Shown here: positions 1 to 9,250 of the stretch, in pieces
Layout: each line of letters starts with the position of its first letter
Numbering within the stretch: position 1 is the first letter of the stretch
Assembly: GCA_023260985.1 (NCBI GenBank)
Contig: JALRKY010000030.1
Location: 1-47,605, forward strand
Length of the DNA: 47,605 nt
Source of the DNA: Altererythrobacter sp.
Lineage (GTDB): Bacteria; Pseudomonadota; Alphaproteobacteria; Sphingomonadales; Sphingomonadaceae
Direction: 5' to 3'
Notes under the pieces: model-generated
Database searches by the model: none
What the model saw: the letters and a program-made list of their open reading frames with translations, nothing else
Told to the model about the DNA's origin: nothing
Translations under genes and position numbers: made by a program

Positions 1-321
1 CTAACTCGATCACGCACGCTTAGAGGGTCCACAGAAATGCCCCATTATGCGCGAGCTGCGCGCCCGCAGGCGAAATTCTGTTACCTTGAGCGATGCTGCG
101 TATCGCAGGCTGACATCGCTCGCTGTATTGAGATCGATCAAAGACCTGAGGCGAGGAAATCACAGATAGAGAAAAAAGGAGGTTGGGGCGGCGAAGGCCG
201 GCTCTTTCAGCGGTCTATCGCCCAGCCGCATTAGATCAACCGCCGCAAAGTCCGCAGAACTGCGCCATCCTTGGCGGTGTTTGCGTAGGATGGTGGAAAA
301 TCAGTTCAGGGAAGGACTGTT
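1..321. other. Contig edge, no supported gene
   Basis: Short overlapping open frames occur on both strands here, but none has a recognisable family, a good ribosome site or codon use like the neighbours. The first ~170 bases have lower G+C than the rest of the window. An inverted repeat (CCATCCT at 265-271, AGGATGG at 287-293) lies downstream of the minus-strand tRNA-Leu and could be a weak processing or termination hairpin, but no T-run follows it. Confidence 0.4.
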
Positions 322-408
322 TGGTGCGGTCGAGAAGACTCGAACTTCCACGGCCTTGCGGCCACAACGACCTCAACGTTGCGCGTCTACCAGTTCCGCC
401 ACGACCGC
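322..408 (-). tRNA. tRNA-Leu (anticodon GAG)
   Basis: Read on the minus strand, the 7-bp acceptor stem GCGGTCG/CGACCGC closes perfectly (402-408 with 326-332), with discriminator A and an encoded CCA at 322-324. The anticodon stem CAACG/CGTTG encloses the loop TTGAGGT, giving anticodon GAG. A long variable arm built from GGCCGC/GGCCGT-type pairing and the GTTCGAGTC T-loop mark it as a class II leucine tRNA of 87 nt. Confidence 0.95.
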
Positions 409-518
409 ACCCAGTCGTTCGAAAGGCACGAAGCCCCTCGCGAACAGGAGCGCGCCAGTAGCAATAGCGGTGCGGCTCCGCAAGCACTTTACCACGGCAA
501 TATCGCGATAATTGCAAG

Positions 519-1463
519 CTAGGGCGACCAGCCGATCTCGATCACGCGCGCCGAGCGCGGCACATCGACCATCGCTTCGCTGATCCGCATGGTTGCACCC
601 GGCGCCAATTCGCGCTGCGGCGGGACGATTTCCCAAGTATAGACGATCTGGTCCTGCTCGTTGCGCAGGGCGATCATTATCGAAGGCACCGAAGCGGTGG
701 TGCGGCCGGTGTTGGTGATCGATCCGCTTACCTCAAGATACTCGGTGCCATTGGGCAGGGTCTGCTTGTCTTGCTGCTCGGGAGGGAAATCGAGCTGCAG
801 GCCGGGCTTCTCCATCCCAAACACGGGGCGCTCGAACGGAAGCCAGCTGGGCATGCCCCAGATATTGATCGCGACGATCGCCCCGAATACCGATACTGCG
901 AACAGCAGTGCCGCGGCAGTCCACAGTCTGAGCGGATTGCGGCGAGCACGGAAGGGCGGTTCGTAGCCGAAGCGCGAATAGCCGCTCTCTTGCTCTTCGA
1001 TAAAGTTAGCAGGTTCGGTGGACGCGCTTTCCGCTTCTACCAGAGCAGGCTGTGCTGCATCTTCGACAGCGGCGGGCTCCTCAGGAGACCGCACTTTGAC
1101 TTCAGGCTCGGGCTGCGCAGCTTCCTCGACCGGTTGCGGCGTGCGCCAGAAATTCACCGATGGCTGCGGCGGCGGGGGCTGAGGCTGCTCCGGTTCGCGT
1201 TGTTCCACCTCGCCAGCGGCTTCCGGCTGGGCCGGAGCGTGCTCCGCCGAAGGCGCAGGTTTGGGAGCGGGTTCTGCCGATGGCGCCGCCGCGGGAGCGG
1301 GCTCCCCTGCTAGTTGGGGCGCAGGCTCGCCTGCCGCAAGCTCCGGTCCATCCTGGAACCAGCTATGCTTGCATGTGGCGCAGCGCACCTTGCGCCCATC
1401 GATGCCGATGGCCGTGTCAGGCACAACATAGCGTGTGCGGCAGGCTGGACACGCAATTATCAT
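519..1463 (-). CDS. Zinc-ribbon (MJ0042-type) / DUF3426 membrane protein
   Basis: A 314-residue protein beginning MIIACPACRTRY, an MJ0042-type zinc ribbon with CPAC near residue 5 and CATC near residue 28. A long Pro/Ala/Glu-rich linker follows (about residues 40-170), then one transmembrane helix (LRLWTAAALLFAVSVFG region, about 180-200) and a C-terminal DUF3426-like extracytoplasmic domain. The start at 1463 is chosen because the zinc ribbon begins there; the open frame extends 28 codons upstream without conserved sequence. It diverges from ftsE, a common arrangement in sphingomonads. The precise role is unknown; a link to envelope or division functions is inferred from position only. Confidence 0.8.
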   Translation of the reverse strand: MIIACPACRTRYVVPDTAIGIDGRKVRCATCKHSWFQDGPELAAGEPAPQLAGEPAPAAAPSAEPAPKPAPSAEHAPAQPEAAGEVEQREPEQPQPPPPQPSVNFWRTPQPVEEAAQPEPEVKVRSPEEPAAVEDAAQPALVEAESASTEPANFIEEQESGYSRFGYEPPFRARRNPLRLWTAAALLFAVSVFGAIVAINIWGMPSWLPFERPVFGMEKPGLQLDFPPEQQDKQTLPNGTEYLEVSGSITNTGRTTASVPSIMIALRNEQDQIVYTWEIVPPQRELAPGATMRISEAMVDVPRSARVIEIGWSP

Positions 1464-1619
1464 GTCACTCAGCGCATTAGGCGGCACGACACAGTGCAAC
1501 AAGGGCGGGGAAGCCCTGAGACGCGGAAACCCGCCATTTTTCCACACTGAAGCCTCGCTATAGCTTGGTCCCGCGATGATTGGCCTTGCGCTGCCTTACC
1601 CTTCGGATAGAGCCACGCT

Positions 1620-2363
1620 ATGACCGAGGGGACAGGCGAAATCGTAACCTTCGACAATGTCGGGCTGCGTTACGGCACCGAACCCGAAGTGCTGCGCGAC
1701 CTGTGCTTCACGCTCTACCCTGGCCTGTTCTATTTCCTCACCGGTGCCAGCGGGGCGGGCAAGACCAGCTTGCTGAAGCTGCTTTACCTTGCCCAACGCC
1801 CCTCGCGCGGGGCGATCCGGATGTTTGGGAAGGATACGATAACGCTGCCGCGCGAACAGCTGCCGGCCTTCCGCCGAAAGCTTGGTGTGGTGTTCCAGGA
1901 TTTCCGCCTAGTCGAGCACCTTTCCGCATTCGACAATGTCGCGCTGCCTCTTAGGGTGGCGGGCGTGCGCGAGGCGGATCTGGGGAAACCGGTGGCTGAC
2001 ATGCTCGAATGGGTCGGCTTGGCGCAGCGCATGGATGCCGTTCCTGCAACTATGTCGGGTGGCGAGCAGCAAAGGGTGGCAATCGCCCGTGCGGTAATCG
2101 GCCGGCCCGACTTGCTGATCGCCGACGAGCCGACCGGCAATGTCGATCCCGAAATGGCGCTCAAACTGTTGCAACTGTTCGAACGGCTCAACCGGCTCGG
2201 CACCACGGTGATCGTTGCCACGCATGACATCCACCTGCTCCGTCAAGTCCCCGATTCGCTGATCATGCGGCTGCAGAAAGGGCAGTTGCTCGACCCGACG
2301 GGGGCGCTGCGGTTTGCGCCGCGGCCGGTGGTGCGCACGGCACAGCGGGGAAAAGAGGCATGA
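1620..2363 (+). CDS. ftsE: Cell division ATP-binding protein FtsE
   Basis: The ABC ATPase that pairs with FtsX at the divisome and controls peptidoglycan hydrolysis at the septum. 247 residues, the family's usual length plus a short tail. Walker A GASGAGKTS lies at residues 42-50, the ABC signature MSGGEQQRVAIARA near 142-155, Walker B LLIADEP followed by TGNVD just after it, and the switch histidine in ATHDIH. Its stop overlaps the ftsX start by 4 nt (ATGA at 2360-2363), so the two are translationally coupled. It heads an operon running through ftsX and a YdcF-family gene to plsC. Confidence 0.95.
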   Translation: MTEGTGEIVTFDNVGLRYGTEPEVLRDLCFTLYPGLFYFLTGASGAGKTSLLKLLYLAQRPSRGAIRMFGKDTITLPREQLPAFRRKLGVVFQDFRLVEHLSAFDNVALPLRVAGVREADLGKPVADMLEWVGLAQRMDAVPATMSGGEQQRVAIARAVIGRPDLLIADEPTGNVDPEMALKLLQLFERLNRLGTTVIVATHDIHLLRQVPDSLIMRLQKGQLLDPTGALRFAPRPVVRTAQRGKEA

Positions 2364-3295
2364 GCCGTGCTCCGCTGATCGACCGATCACTGGTGCGCGA
2401 CTTGGTGCCTTTCAAGGGCCGCCGCGTGGCGCGTCTCGTCCCGCGCCACCCTGCCAGTGGACCGATGCCATGGGTGATCGCGATCATGATCGCCTTGACC
2501 GTGATGGCGGCTGCCGCCGGGCTTGCGCTTGGCAATCTCGCCGATCGTGCTCGGACCGACCTGTCTGGTGCGCTGACCGTACAGATCGTCGAGGCCAATG
2601 CGGAAACGCGGGCCGCATTGGCGGATCGCGCGGCCGGGATACTGGCGGCCGACTCTGCGGTGGCGAGCCTGCGTGTGATCCCGCATGATGAGCTGGTCGA
2701 AATGCTGGCTCCCTGGATTGGTGCGAGCGACGAGGCTGGCGAGGCGGTACCGATCCCGGCGCTGATCGACGTGCAATTGTCCGAGGTTGCCGATGTGGCG
2801 GAGGTTGCACGGCTAAATGCCTTGCTGCTCAACGAGATTCCACAGGCGCGGATGGATGCCCAGTCCGACTGGTTGCGCCCGGTCTATGATGCGCTGGCTT
2901 CGTTGCAGTATCTCGCGATGGCGCTGATCACCTTGCTCGCCTTCACCAGTGCGGGCGCGGTGTGGCTGGCGGCACGTAGCTCGTTCAACAACCATCGCAA
3001 GACGGTGGAGATCGTTCACTTGCTGGGCGGCACCGATCCCCAGATCGCATGGGTATTCCAGCGCAGCCTTACCATCGACGCCGTTCTGGGCGGGCTGATA
3101 GGGCTTGTGCTCGGGGTGCTTGCGGTTGGCCTGATAGGCAACCAGTTTGCGGCAATCGATTCGGGCATGGTCGAAGGAGGTAATTTGCGCGAGCTCGATT
3201 GGCTCATACTTGCGGCAATTCCGCTTGCCGGGGTCTTGCTTGCGATGCTGACTGCGCGCATCACTGTGATGTCCGCTTTGAAACGAATGCTATGA
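2360..3295 (+). CDS. ftsX: Cell division protein FtsX
   Basis: Integral membrane partner of FtsE. 311 residues with the FtsX topology: a cytoplasmic N-terminus, TM1 around residues 34-56 (WVIAIMIALTVMAAAAGLAL), a large periplasmic domain to about 180, then three C-terminal helices with the FtsX-type KTVEIVHLLGGTD segment between the second and third. It starts inside the ftsE stop and ends in an ATGA overlap (3292-3295) with the next gene. Sequence conservation of FtsX is low, so the call leans on topology, the KTVEIVHLLG segment and the ftsE neighbour. Confidence 0.9.
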   Translation: MSRAPLIDRSLVRDLVPFKGRRVARLVPRHPASGPMPWVIAIMIALTVMAAAAGLALGNLADRARTDLSGALTVQIVEANAETRAALADRAAGILAADSAVASLRVIPHDELVEMLAPWIGASDEAGEAVPIPALIDVQLSEVADVAEVARLNALLLNEIPQARMDAQSDWLRPVYDALASLQYLAMALITLLAFTSAGAVWLAARSSFNNHRKTVEIVHLLGGTDPQIAWVFQRSLTIDAVLGGLIGLVLGVLAVGLIGNQFAAIDSGMVEGGNLRELDWLILAAIPLAGVLLAMLTARITVMSALKRML

Positions 3296-3822
3296 TCCTA
3301 AGACCTCTCTCCGCTGTATTCCTCGCCTGGGCGTTTGGCTTCGCGTGGTTCTTCGCCACGCTGCCCGCGCCTGCCGGCGACATAAAGACCGACGCAGTGA
3401 TCGTGCCGACCGGAGCCGCCGGGCGGATCCAGCGCGGGCTCGAAGTTCTCGACAAGGGTTGGGCCGAGCGGATGCTGGTGAGCGGGGTCGACCTAGAGGT
3501 ACGCCCTGACGAATTCGCCGCCGAGTTCGACGTCTCCGGGCGGCGGATGAACTGCTGCGTCGAGCTGGGCTTTGCCGCAGTCGATACGCGCGGCAATGCA
3601 GAGGAAATCGCCAAATGGGTGGAGAAGCGGGGCATTTCCTCGATCCGGCTCGTTACCAGCGACTGGCACATGCGGCGCGTTGCAGGCGAACTCAGCCGTA
3701 CGCTGCCGAGCATGGTGACGGTCGTGCCCGACGCAGTACGCACCGAGCCGAATTTCGGCGTGCTGCTGCTTGAGTATCACAAGCTCGTGGTGAGCCGCCT
3801 GACTGCCCTGATCCAGTCGTGA
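3292..3822 (+). CDS. YdcF family (DUF218) protein
   Basis: 176 residues with an N-terminal membrane anchor (residues 1-22, LSAVFLAWAFGFAWFFATLP) and a DUF218 core: DAVIVPTGAAGRIQRGLEVL, then LVSGVD, TRGNAEEIAKW, and the conserved VTSDWHMRRV motif. DUF218/SanA/YdcF proteins are linked to envelope barrier function, but the reaction is unsettled. The start is the ATG in the ATGA overlap with ftsX at 3292; the open frame also runs further upstream, but that part only shadows ftsX. Position between ftsX and plsC supports an envelope role. Confidence 0.85.
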   Translation: MILRPLSAVFLAWAFGFAWFFATLPAPAGDIKTDAVIVPTGAAGRIQRGLEVLDKGWAERMLVSGVDLEVRPDEFAAEFDVSGRRMNCCVELGFAAVDTRGNAEEIAKWVEKRGISSIRLVTSDWHMRRVAGELSRTLPSMVTVVPDAVRTEPNFGVLLLEYHKLVVSRLTALIQS

Positions 3823-3832
3823 GCTGATCGAA

Positions 3833-4510
3833 ATGTCGGTCCTGCGCAGTCTGCTCTATTACCCCGTGTTTTACATCGGGAGCATATTCCTGGTCAGCGC
3901 CTCGGTCGCAGCGGTGCCGCTTGGCAGCCAACGCCTGCGCAAGGTGGTGCGCGCCTGGTCGCGCTGGCATCGCTGGTGCGTGGTGCATGTGCTGGGGATC
4001 AAGGTGGTAATCGAAGGCGCGCGGCCTGAGGGGCCGGTGCTCTATGCGATCAAGCATGAAAGCCTGTTCGAAGCGATCGATATGCCCGCCTTCCTCGCTT
4101 CGCCGGCAGTCTTCGCCAAACAGGAATTGTTCAAGATTCCCGGCTGGGGGCATTCGGCGCTTCAGTATGGATCGATCCCGGTGGCGCGCGACGAAGGTGC
4201 GCGGACCCTTCGCCAGATGATTACGAAGGCGCGCGAGCGGATTGCCGAGGGTCGGCCGCTGGTGATTTTTCCCGAAGGTACGCGGGTTGCCCACGGCACC
4301 AGCCCCGAGCTACAATCGGGCTTTGCCGGGCTCTACAAGCTGCTTGCGCTGCAGGTCGTCCCGGTGGCGGTGAACAGCGGGCCGCTCTACCATCGGCTGT
4401 GGAAACGGTCGGGCAGCATCACCTACCGGATCGGAGAACCGATTCCGCCGGGCCTCCCGCGCGAGGAAATTGAATCGCGAGTAGTCGCAGCGATCAACGC
4501 GCTGAACTGA
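3833..4510 (+). CDS. plsC: 1-acyl-sn-glycerol-3-phosphate acyltransferase (PlsC family)
   Basis: 225 residues. This family adds the second acyl chain to lysophosphatidic acid at the inner membrane in phospholipid synthesis. An N-terminal hydrophobic segment covers residues 5-30. The acyl-acceptor motif appears as KHESLFE, an HX4E form rather than classical HX4D; many proteobacterial relatives (for example KHQSAWE) share it, so activity is not in doubt on this ground. The second motif, IFPEGTR, is intact. It lies 10 nt after the ydcF-like gene and ends 5 nt before the convergent tyrA. Confidence 0.9.
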   Translation: MSVLRSLLYYPVFYIGSIFLVSASVAAVPLGSQRLRKVVRAWSRWHRWCVVHVLGIKVVIEGARPEGPVLYAIKHESLFEAIDMPAFLASPAVFAKQELFKIPGWGHSALQYGSIPVARDEGARTLRQMITKARERIAEGRPLVIFPEGTRVAHGTSPELQSGFAGLYKLLALQVVPVAVNSGPLYHRLWKRSGSITYRIGEPIPPGLPREEIESRVVAAINALN

Positions 4511-4515
4511 AGCGC

Positions 4516-5418
4516 CTAATGGCCGCGGCCGAAGTCAGGAGAAGGATCGTCCTGCCCTTCCTGAATGATCCCGCGGCGGATGGCGCGGGTGCGGCTGAAC
4601 AGCTCGTGCAGCGCATCGCCATCGCCTGAGCGGATCGCGCGTTGCAGCGCAGTCAGGTCTTCGGTGAAACGCCCGAGCATCTCGAGGACGGCTACCTTAT
4701 TGTGCAGAAAGACGTCGCGCCACATGGTCGGGTCGGACGCGGCGATGCGGGTAAAATCGCGGAAGCCGCCGGCGGAGTATTTGATCACTTCGCCCTGCGT
4801 CACTTCCTCTAGGTCGCTCGCAGTGCCGACAATCGTATAGGCGATCAAATGCGGGATGTGGCTGGTCACCGCCAGCACCAGATCGTGGTGCTGCGGGTCC
4901 ATGATTTCGATCCGCGCGCCCAGCTTGCGCCAGAATTCGGCTAGCGCTTCGACCGAGGCTTCATCCACCCCCGCAGACGGCGTGAGAATGCACCAGCGAT
5001 TGACGAACAGCGTGGCGAAGCCAGCTTCCGGCCCGCTCTGCTCGGTGCCCGCGACTGGGTGCGCCGGAATCACAATGGCGCCGGGCAGGGAGGCCGCGAG
5101 GTCGTCCGCCACGCTTTGCTTGGACGAGCCCACGTCGCTGACGATCGCATGCGGTGGCAGAACATCTGCTATTCCAGCCGCGGCTTCGCGCATAGCGCCC
5201 ACCGGAACGCACAGGATTACCAGATCGGCATGGCGAACCGCATCGGCGGCGCTTTCGAAAACTGTGTCTGTCAGCCCGCGCGCTGTCGCCTTTGCGCGAA
5301 CAGCAGGATCGGCATCATAGCCGGTTATGGCGATGTCAGGCGCGCGTGCTTTGACCGCCAGCCCGATCGAGCCGCCCAGCAGGCCGAGGCCGATAATCGC
5401 GACTTTTTCGATGCTCAT
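4516..5418 (-). CDS. tyrA: Prephenate/arogenate dehydrogenase (TyrA family)
   Basis: 300 residues. Oxidative decarboxylation step of tyrosine synthesis, from prephenate or arogenate. Rossmann motif [10 protein letters not shown] lies at residues 10-19, followed by the acidic GYDAD strand end. Downstream are the conserved [13 protein letters not shown] segment and [14 protein letters not shown], which carry the catalytic and substrate-binding histidines. No chorismate mutase or ACT domain is fused. The substrate cannot be decided from sequence alone; many sphingomonad relatives use both. The start overlaps the hisC stop by 4 nt (5415-5418). Confidence 0.9.
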   Translation of the reverse strand: MSIEKVAIIGLGLLGGSIGLAVKARAPDIAITGYDADPAVRAKATARGLTDTVFESAADAVRHADLVILCVPVGAMREAAAGIADVLPPHAIVSDVGSSKQSVADDLAASLPGAIVIPAHPVAGTEQSGPEAGFATLFVNRWCILTPSAGVDEASVEALAEFWRKLGARIEIMDPQHHDLVLAVTSHIPHLIAYTIVGTASDLEEVTQGEVIKYSAGGFRDFTRIAASDPTMWRDVFLHNKVAVLEMLGRFTEDLTALQRAIRSGDGDALHELFSRTRAIRRGIIQEGQDDPSPDFGRGH

Positions 5419-6527
5419 GCGCCTTGCTCCACCAGCTTGCGCAGTACCTCTGCGATCGCGTCCATATCTTCGTTCGTGCCGATCGTGATCCGCAGCGCAT
5501 GCGGCAGCCCCTGGCCCGGCAGGTGGCGGACGGCATAACCCGCTTCGCCAATTGCATTGAGCGCTTGCGCAGCGGTCACTTGGCCTTCAAACAGCACCAG
5601 CAGGAAATTGGCTTTGCTCGGGATAGCGCGCAGCCCTTGGTTGCCCAGCGCTTCGATCGCAGCGGTAAAGCGCGCCAGTTCGGCTGCATTGTGATCGCGC
5701 GAACGAGCGACAAAATCCTGATCGCCCAACGCAGCAAGTGCCGCGGCCTGCCCGCTCGTCGTGACGTTGAAAGGCCCGCGGATGCGGTTCAGCACATCGA
5801 CCAGTTGCGGTGCACCGGTGGCCCAGCCGATCCGCTCACCGGCAAGGCCGTAGATCTTGGAAAAGGTGCGGGTGACTAGCACGTTGTTATGACGTGCGGC
5901 CAGTTCGATCCCGCCGTCCTCCTCGCTCGAGGTGAGATACTCGGCATAGGCCTGGTCCAGCACGAAAAGCACGTCCGAGGGCAGGCCGGCATGCAGCCGC
6001 TCAACCTCGCTTCGTGGCAAATATGTGCCGGTGGGATTGTTGGGGTTGGCAAGGAACACCACGCGCGTCCGCTCATTCACCGCCGCCATAAGCGCGTCGA
6101 CATCGTTGGCGTAATCGCGGTCCGGCGCCTCGACCGGGGTTGCGCCGCAGCGCCGCGCGGCGATGTCGTAGACCGCGAAGCTGAAGCGGCTGAAGAGCAC
6201 TTCGTCGCCCGGGCCAGCGAAACCTTGAGCGGCGAGATTGAGCAATTCGTCTGAGCCCGTGCCGCATACAATTCGCGCCGGGTCGATCCCATGCAGCGCA
6301 CCGATCGCCGCCCGCAGCTGGCGCGAGTCAGGGTCGGGATAATCGGCTGCGCGGGAAAGCGATTTCCGTGCCGCCAGTGCCGCCTGGCTCGATCCGAGCG
6401 GGTTCTCATTCGCCGAAAGCTTGACCAGCGTGCGCCCGTCTGCGCAGGTGTCCTTGCCGGGCACATAGGCATGGATGCCCATGATCCAGCGCTTTCCTTC
6501 AGGGTGAGGGCGGGTTTGGTCGGTCAT
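5415..6527 (-). CDS. hisC: Histidinol-phosphate aminotransferase
   Basis: PLP-dependent transaminase of histidine synthesis; HisC-type enzymes in this group also transaminate aromatic precursors, which fits its coupling to tyrA. 370 residues from the ATG at 6527; a start 5 codons upstream is possible but adds only Arg-rich sequence. Visible signatures are LSANENPLG near the N-terminus, [19 protein letters not shown], and the PLP-lysine motif [17 protein letters not shown]. The stop shares an ATGA with tyrA. It diverges from metX across 83 nt, in which I see no riboswitch. Confidence 0.9.
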   Translation of the reverse strand: MTDQTRPHPEGKRWIMGIHAYVPGKDTCADGRTLVKLSANENPLGSSQAALAARKSLSRAADYPDPDSRQLRAAIGALHGIDPARIVCGTGSDELLNLAAQGFAGPGDEVLFSRFSFAVYDIAARRCGATPVEAPDRDYANDVDALMAAVNERTRVVFLANPNNPTGTYLPRSEVERLHAGLPSDVLFVLDQAYAEYLTSSEEDGGIELAARHNNVLVTRTFSKIYGLAGERIGWATGAPQLVDVLNRIRGPFNVTTSGQAAALAALGDQDFVARSRDHNAAELARFTAAIEALGNQGLRAIPSKANFLLVLFEGQVTAAQALNAIGEAGYAVRHLPGQGLPHALRITIGTNEDMDAIAEVLRKLVEQGA

Positions 6528-6610
6528 GGCGCGGCGGCGCATAACCGCTTTCGCCCCCGAAAAACAGTGTAATTGACTTAAGGCGTGGGCTCGCCCAATC
6601 GAAGCGACCC

Positions 6611-7711
6611 ATGCCGCCTGTGATTGCCTCGAAGAGCCTGACGCTCAGCCGCGCCCTGTCACTCGACAGCGGACAGGCCCTCAGCGATGTGCAGATCGCC
6701 TTTGAGACCTATGGCGAGCTGGCGGAAGACCGGTCCAACGCGATCCTGGTCTGCCATGCGCTGACGGGCGACCAGTATGTCGCTTCGAACCACCCCATCA
6801 CCGGCAAGCCCGGCTGGTGGGAACGCATGGTAGGCCCCGGCAAGGTGGTGGATACCAACCGCTTCCACGTTATTTGCGCCAATGTGATCGGCAGCTGCAT
6901 GGGCTCGACCGGCCCCGTCAGCGACGCGATCGACGGTCAACCATATGCCATGCGCTTCCCGGTCATTACGATCCGCGACATGGTGCGCGGGCTCGTTGGC
7001 TTGCTCGACGAGTTGGGGATCGAGCGGCTGCACACGGTGATCGGTGGGTCGATGGGCGGGATGCAGGCCCTGAGCCTGGCGGCCAACTGGCCCGAACGCG
7101 CGGCGCGCGTCCTCGCGATCGCGACCACGGCGCGGCATTCGGCGCAGAACATCGCTTTCCATGAAGTGGGGCGCCAGGCGATCATGGCCGATCCCAACTG
7201 GCGTGGCGGCGACTATTACGGCTCCGAGGCCGCGCCCGACGCGGGGCTGGCGGTGGCGCGAATGGCGGCGCACATCACCTATCTCAGCGAAGAAGGCCTG
7301 ACCGAGAAGTTTGGGCGAAACCTTCAAGATCGCGACACAAAGAGCTTTGGCTTCGATGCCGATTTCCAAGTCGAAAGCTACCTGCGCTATCAGGGGTCGG
7401 GCTTCACCCAGCGGTTCGACGCCAATTCCTATCTCTATATCACTCGTGCGATGGACTATTTCGACCTCGCCGAGGAGCATGGAGGTAGGCTGGCGAATGC
7501 CTTCGCGGGCTCGAGGGCGCGCTTCTGCGTGATCAGCTTCGACAGCGACTGGCTCTATCCCACCGCCGAGAGCCGCCATATCGTCCACGCGCTCAACGCG
7601 GCAGGCGCTCCTGTCAGCTTCGTCGAACTGAGCGCGCCATTCGGGCATGACAGCTTCCTGCTCGACGTGCCTGCGCTCGATCGGGTGATGAAAGGCTTCA
7701 TCGATGGCTGA
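6611..7711 (+). CDS. metX: Homoserine O-acyltransferase MetX
   Basis: Alpha/beta-hydrolase that acylates homoserine (acetyl-CoA in most MetX, succinyl-CoA in some) at the entry to methionine synthesis. 366 residues. The nucleophile elbow [10 protein letters not shown] places Ser147 as catalytic; the acid/base pair is visible in FDSDWLYP and [11 protein letters not shown] near the C-terminus. The acyl-CoA preference cannot be read reliably from the sequence. The 3' end overlaps metW by 8 nt, the standard metX-metW arrangement in Proteobacteria. Confidence 0.95.
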   Translation: MPPVIASKSLTLSRALSLDSGQALSDVQIAFETYGELAEDRSNAILVCHALTGDQYVASNHPITGKPGWWERMVGPGKVVDTNRFHVICANVIGSCMGSTGPVSDAIDGQPYAMRFPVITIRDMVRGLVGLLDELGIERLHTVIGGSMGGMQALSLAANWPERAARVLAIATTARHSAQNIAFHEVGRQAIMADPNWRGGDYYGSEAAPDAGLAVARMAAHITYLSEEGLTEKFGRNLQDRDTKSFGFDADFQVESYLRYQGSGFTQRFDANSYLYITRAMDYFDLAEEHGGRLANAFAGSRARFCVISFDSDWLYPTAESRHIVHALNAAGAPVSFVELSAPFGHDSFLLDVPALDRVMKGFIDG

Positions 7712-8297
7712 GACGCTTCGCCCCGACCTTGCCGTGATCGCGCAGAATATAACTCCCGGCAGCCGCGTACTCGATATCGGCTGCGGCGACGGCAGGTTGA
7801 TGGCGGAACTGGTTGCGCGCCACGGAGTCGATGCGCGCGGGCTGGAAATAGATCCCGCGCTCGTCGAGCGCTGCGTCGCGCGCGGCCTATCAGTGGTTCA
7901 GGGAGATGCCGATAGCGACCTTGCCGATTATCCCGACAAGGCATTCGACTATGCAATTCTGAGCCAGACGTTGCAGACGGCGGCGCGGCCCGACCGCATG
8001 CTCGACGAATTGCTCAGAGTGGGGCGGCAGGCTTTCGTCAGCTTCCCCAATTTCGCGCATTGGCGCACGCGCAGCGCCTTGATGCTGGGCGGGCGGATGC
8101 CCGTGACCCGGGCGCTGCCGGTAAGCTGGTATGAAACGAAGAACATCCACCATGTGACTATCGCCGATTTCCGCGAATTGGTCGCGGCCAAGGGCGTGCG
8201 GGTGGAGCGCAGCTGGTTCTTTTCGGGCGGGCACGAGATCGGCCCGCCGGCGGTGAACTGGCGCGCGGAATTCGCACTGCTCCAGCTCAGCCGCTAA
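7704..8297 (+). CDS. metW: Methionine biosynthesis protein MetW
   Basis: 197 residues, a methyltransferase-fold protein that works with MetX; partner studies in other bacteria show that some MetX enzymes need MetW for activity. The SAM-type glycine motif [15 protein letters not shown] is near residue 22, followed by GLEID, and later the MetW-typical [13 protein letters not shown] and [13 protein letters not shown] segments. It begins inside metX (8-nt overlap) and ends 16 nt before the convergent VOC gene. Confidence 0.93.
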   Translation: MAETLRPDLAVIAQNITPGSRVLDIGCGDGRLMAELVARHGVDARGLEIDPALVERCVARGLSVVQGDADSDLADYPDKAFDYAILSQTLQTAARPDRMLDELLRVGRQAFVSFPNFAHWRTRSALMLGGRMPVTRALPVSWYETKNIHHVTIADFRELVAAKGVRVERSWFFSGGHEIGPPAVNWRAEFALLQLSR

Positions 8298-8313
8298 CTT
8301 CTTGCCTTGCTCC

Positions 8314-8706
8314 TTATCCCGCGCGGTGAAGCGCGCAGAGCTTGTTGCCCGAGGGATCGCGGACATAGGACAGGTTGAGCGTGCCCATGGCGCTGGTGCG
8401 CGGTCCCGGCGGGTCTTCGATGCTGGTGCCGCCAGCGGCGACGCCCGCGTCATGGAACGCCTTGACCTGCTCCAGGCTGCTGCAGGCGAAGCCGATGGTG
8501 GAACCATTGCCCGCGGTCGCCGGATTGCCGTCGATCGGTGTCGAAACCATGAAGACTCCGCCGCCGTGGATGTAGAGCAAGCGCACAGTGCCGTCGTCCT
8601 TCACATCGCGCGCTGGTTCGCCCGCGCCGAGCACGCCCAGCACAGCGTCATAGAATTTCTTCGAAGCTTCGATATCGTTCGATCCGACCATTATATGGCT
8701 GAACAT
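8314..8706 (-). CDS. VOC family (glyoxalase/dioxygenase-fold) protein
   Basis: 130 residues beginning MFSHIMVGSNDIEASKKFYD, the opening beta-alpha unit of the vicinal oxygen chelate fold. The second half has the matching GTLNLSYVRDPSGNKLCALH strand set. Potential metal ligands are His4 and a C-terminal His. The start at 8706 has a GGGAGA ribosome site just upstream; the open frame runs 29 codons further but without family similarity. Substrate unknown; this subgroup is common in alphaproteobacteria as a small stand-alone gene. Confidence 0.8.
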   Translation of the reverse strand: MFSHIMVGSNDIEASKKFYDAVLGVLGAGEPARDVKDDGTVRLLYIHGGGVFMVSTPIDGNPATAGNGSTIGFACSSLEQVKAFHDAGVAAGGTSIEDPPGPRTSAMGTLNLSYVRDPSGNKLCALHRAG

Positions 8707-8810
8707 TATCCGTTTCTCCCTTGTTTGCGGCGCATGCCTAGGCCAGCCCGGATAGCACGACAAGCACGATGGTAGCGCAGTGTTGATTTTCACTCGTATA
8801 GGGTCCCGCC

Positions 8811-9182
8811 ATGAGCTTTATCCTGATCGCCGTCACCATCGGTCTCGTCGCCCAGGCGACCGCGCCTGTCGCGCCCGCAACTCCACCTGCCGCCCTACTT
8901 TCAAAGGAGAACATGGCGCTGATCCGCTGCTCGGCGGCCTTCGCGCTCGTTTCTTTCGGCCAGGAAAACGGCAATGCCGACGAGCAGAAATGGCCTGCGA
9001 TCGACCCGCGTGGGCGTGAATTCTTCGTCCGGGCGCTGGCGCAGGTTATGGATGATACCGGAATGGAGCGCGATGCGGTGGCCGGGATTGTCCAGGCTGA
9101 GGCGCAGCGTTTGCTCGATGAGGCGCAAGTCGATGCGGTGATGCCCGCATGCCTGACGATGCTGGAAGCTTCGGGGGTCTGA
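8811..9182 (+). CDS. Hypothetical secreted protein
   Basis: 123 residues. The first ~18 residues are hydrophobic (MSFILIAVTIGLVAQATA), consistent with a signal peptide or short anchor, followed by an Ala/Pro-rich stretch. The rest looks soluble and helical, with two cysteines (RCSAAF and PACLTM) that could pair in the periplasm. Codon use matches the neighbours, so it is probably expressed. I do not recognise a family. It diverges from the VOC gene and precedes the GST gene by 68 nt. Confidence 0.65.
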   Translation: MSFILIAVTIGLVAQATAPVAPATPPAALLSKENMALIRCSAAFALVSFGQENGNADEQKWPAIDPRGREFFVRALAQVMDDTGMERDAVAGIVQAEAQRLLDEAQVDAVMPACLTMLEASGV

Positions 9183-9250
9183 AATCCCCCGATTGCGTGT
9201 AGGCCACCGGTGGATTTGCCGCGCGAATTGCGGCATGACGCCAGGCAATC

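Noticed and set aside
771..1550. Long plus-strand open frames antisense to the DUF3426 gene
   Set aside because: They mirror the repetitive Pro/Glu-rich linker of the minus-strand gene and show no family features.
4045..4080. Non-classical HX4E motif in PlsC
   Set aside because: Many proteobacterial PlsC relatives have HX4E (KHQSAWE type), so this is a known variant and not a sign of lost activity.
6528..6610. Possible SAM-II riboswitch upstream of metX
   Set aside because: The 83-nt gap lacks the pseudoknot pattern expected for SAM-II or SAH elements; only a short GGGC/GCCC pair is visible.
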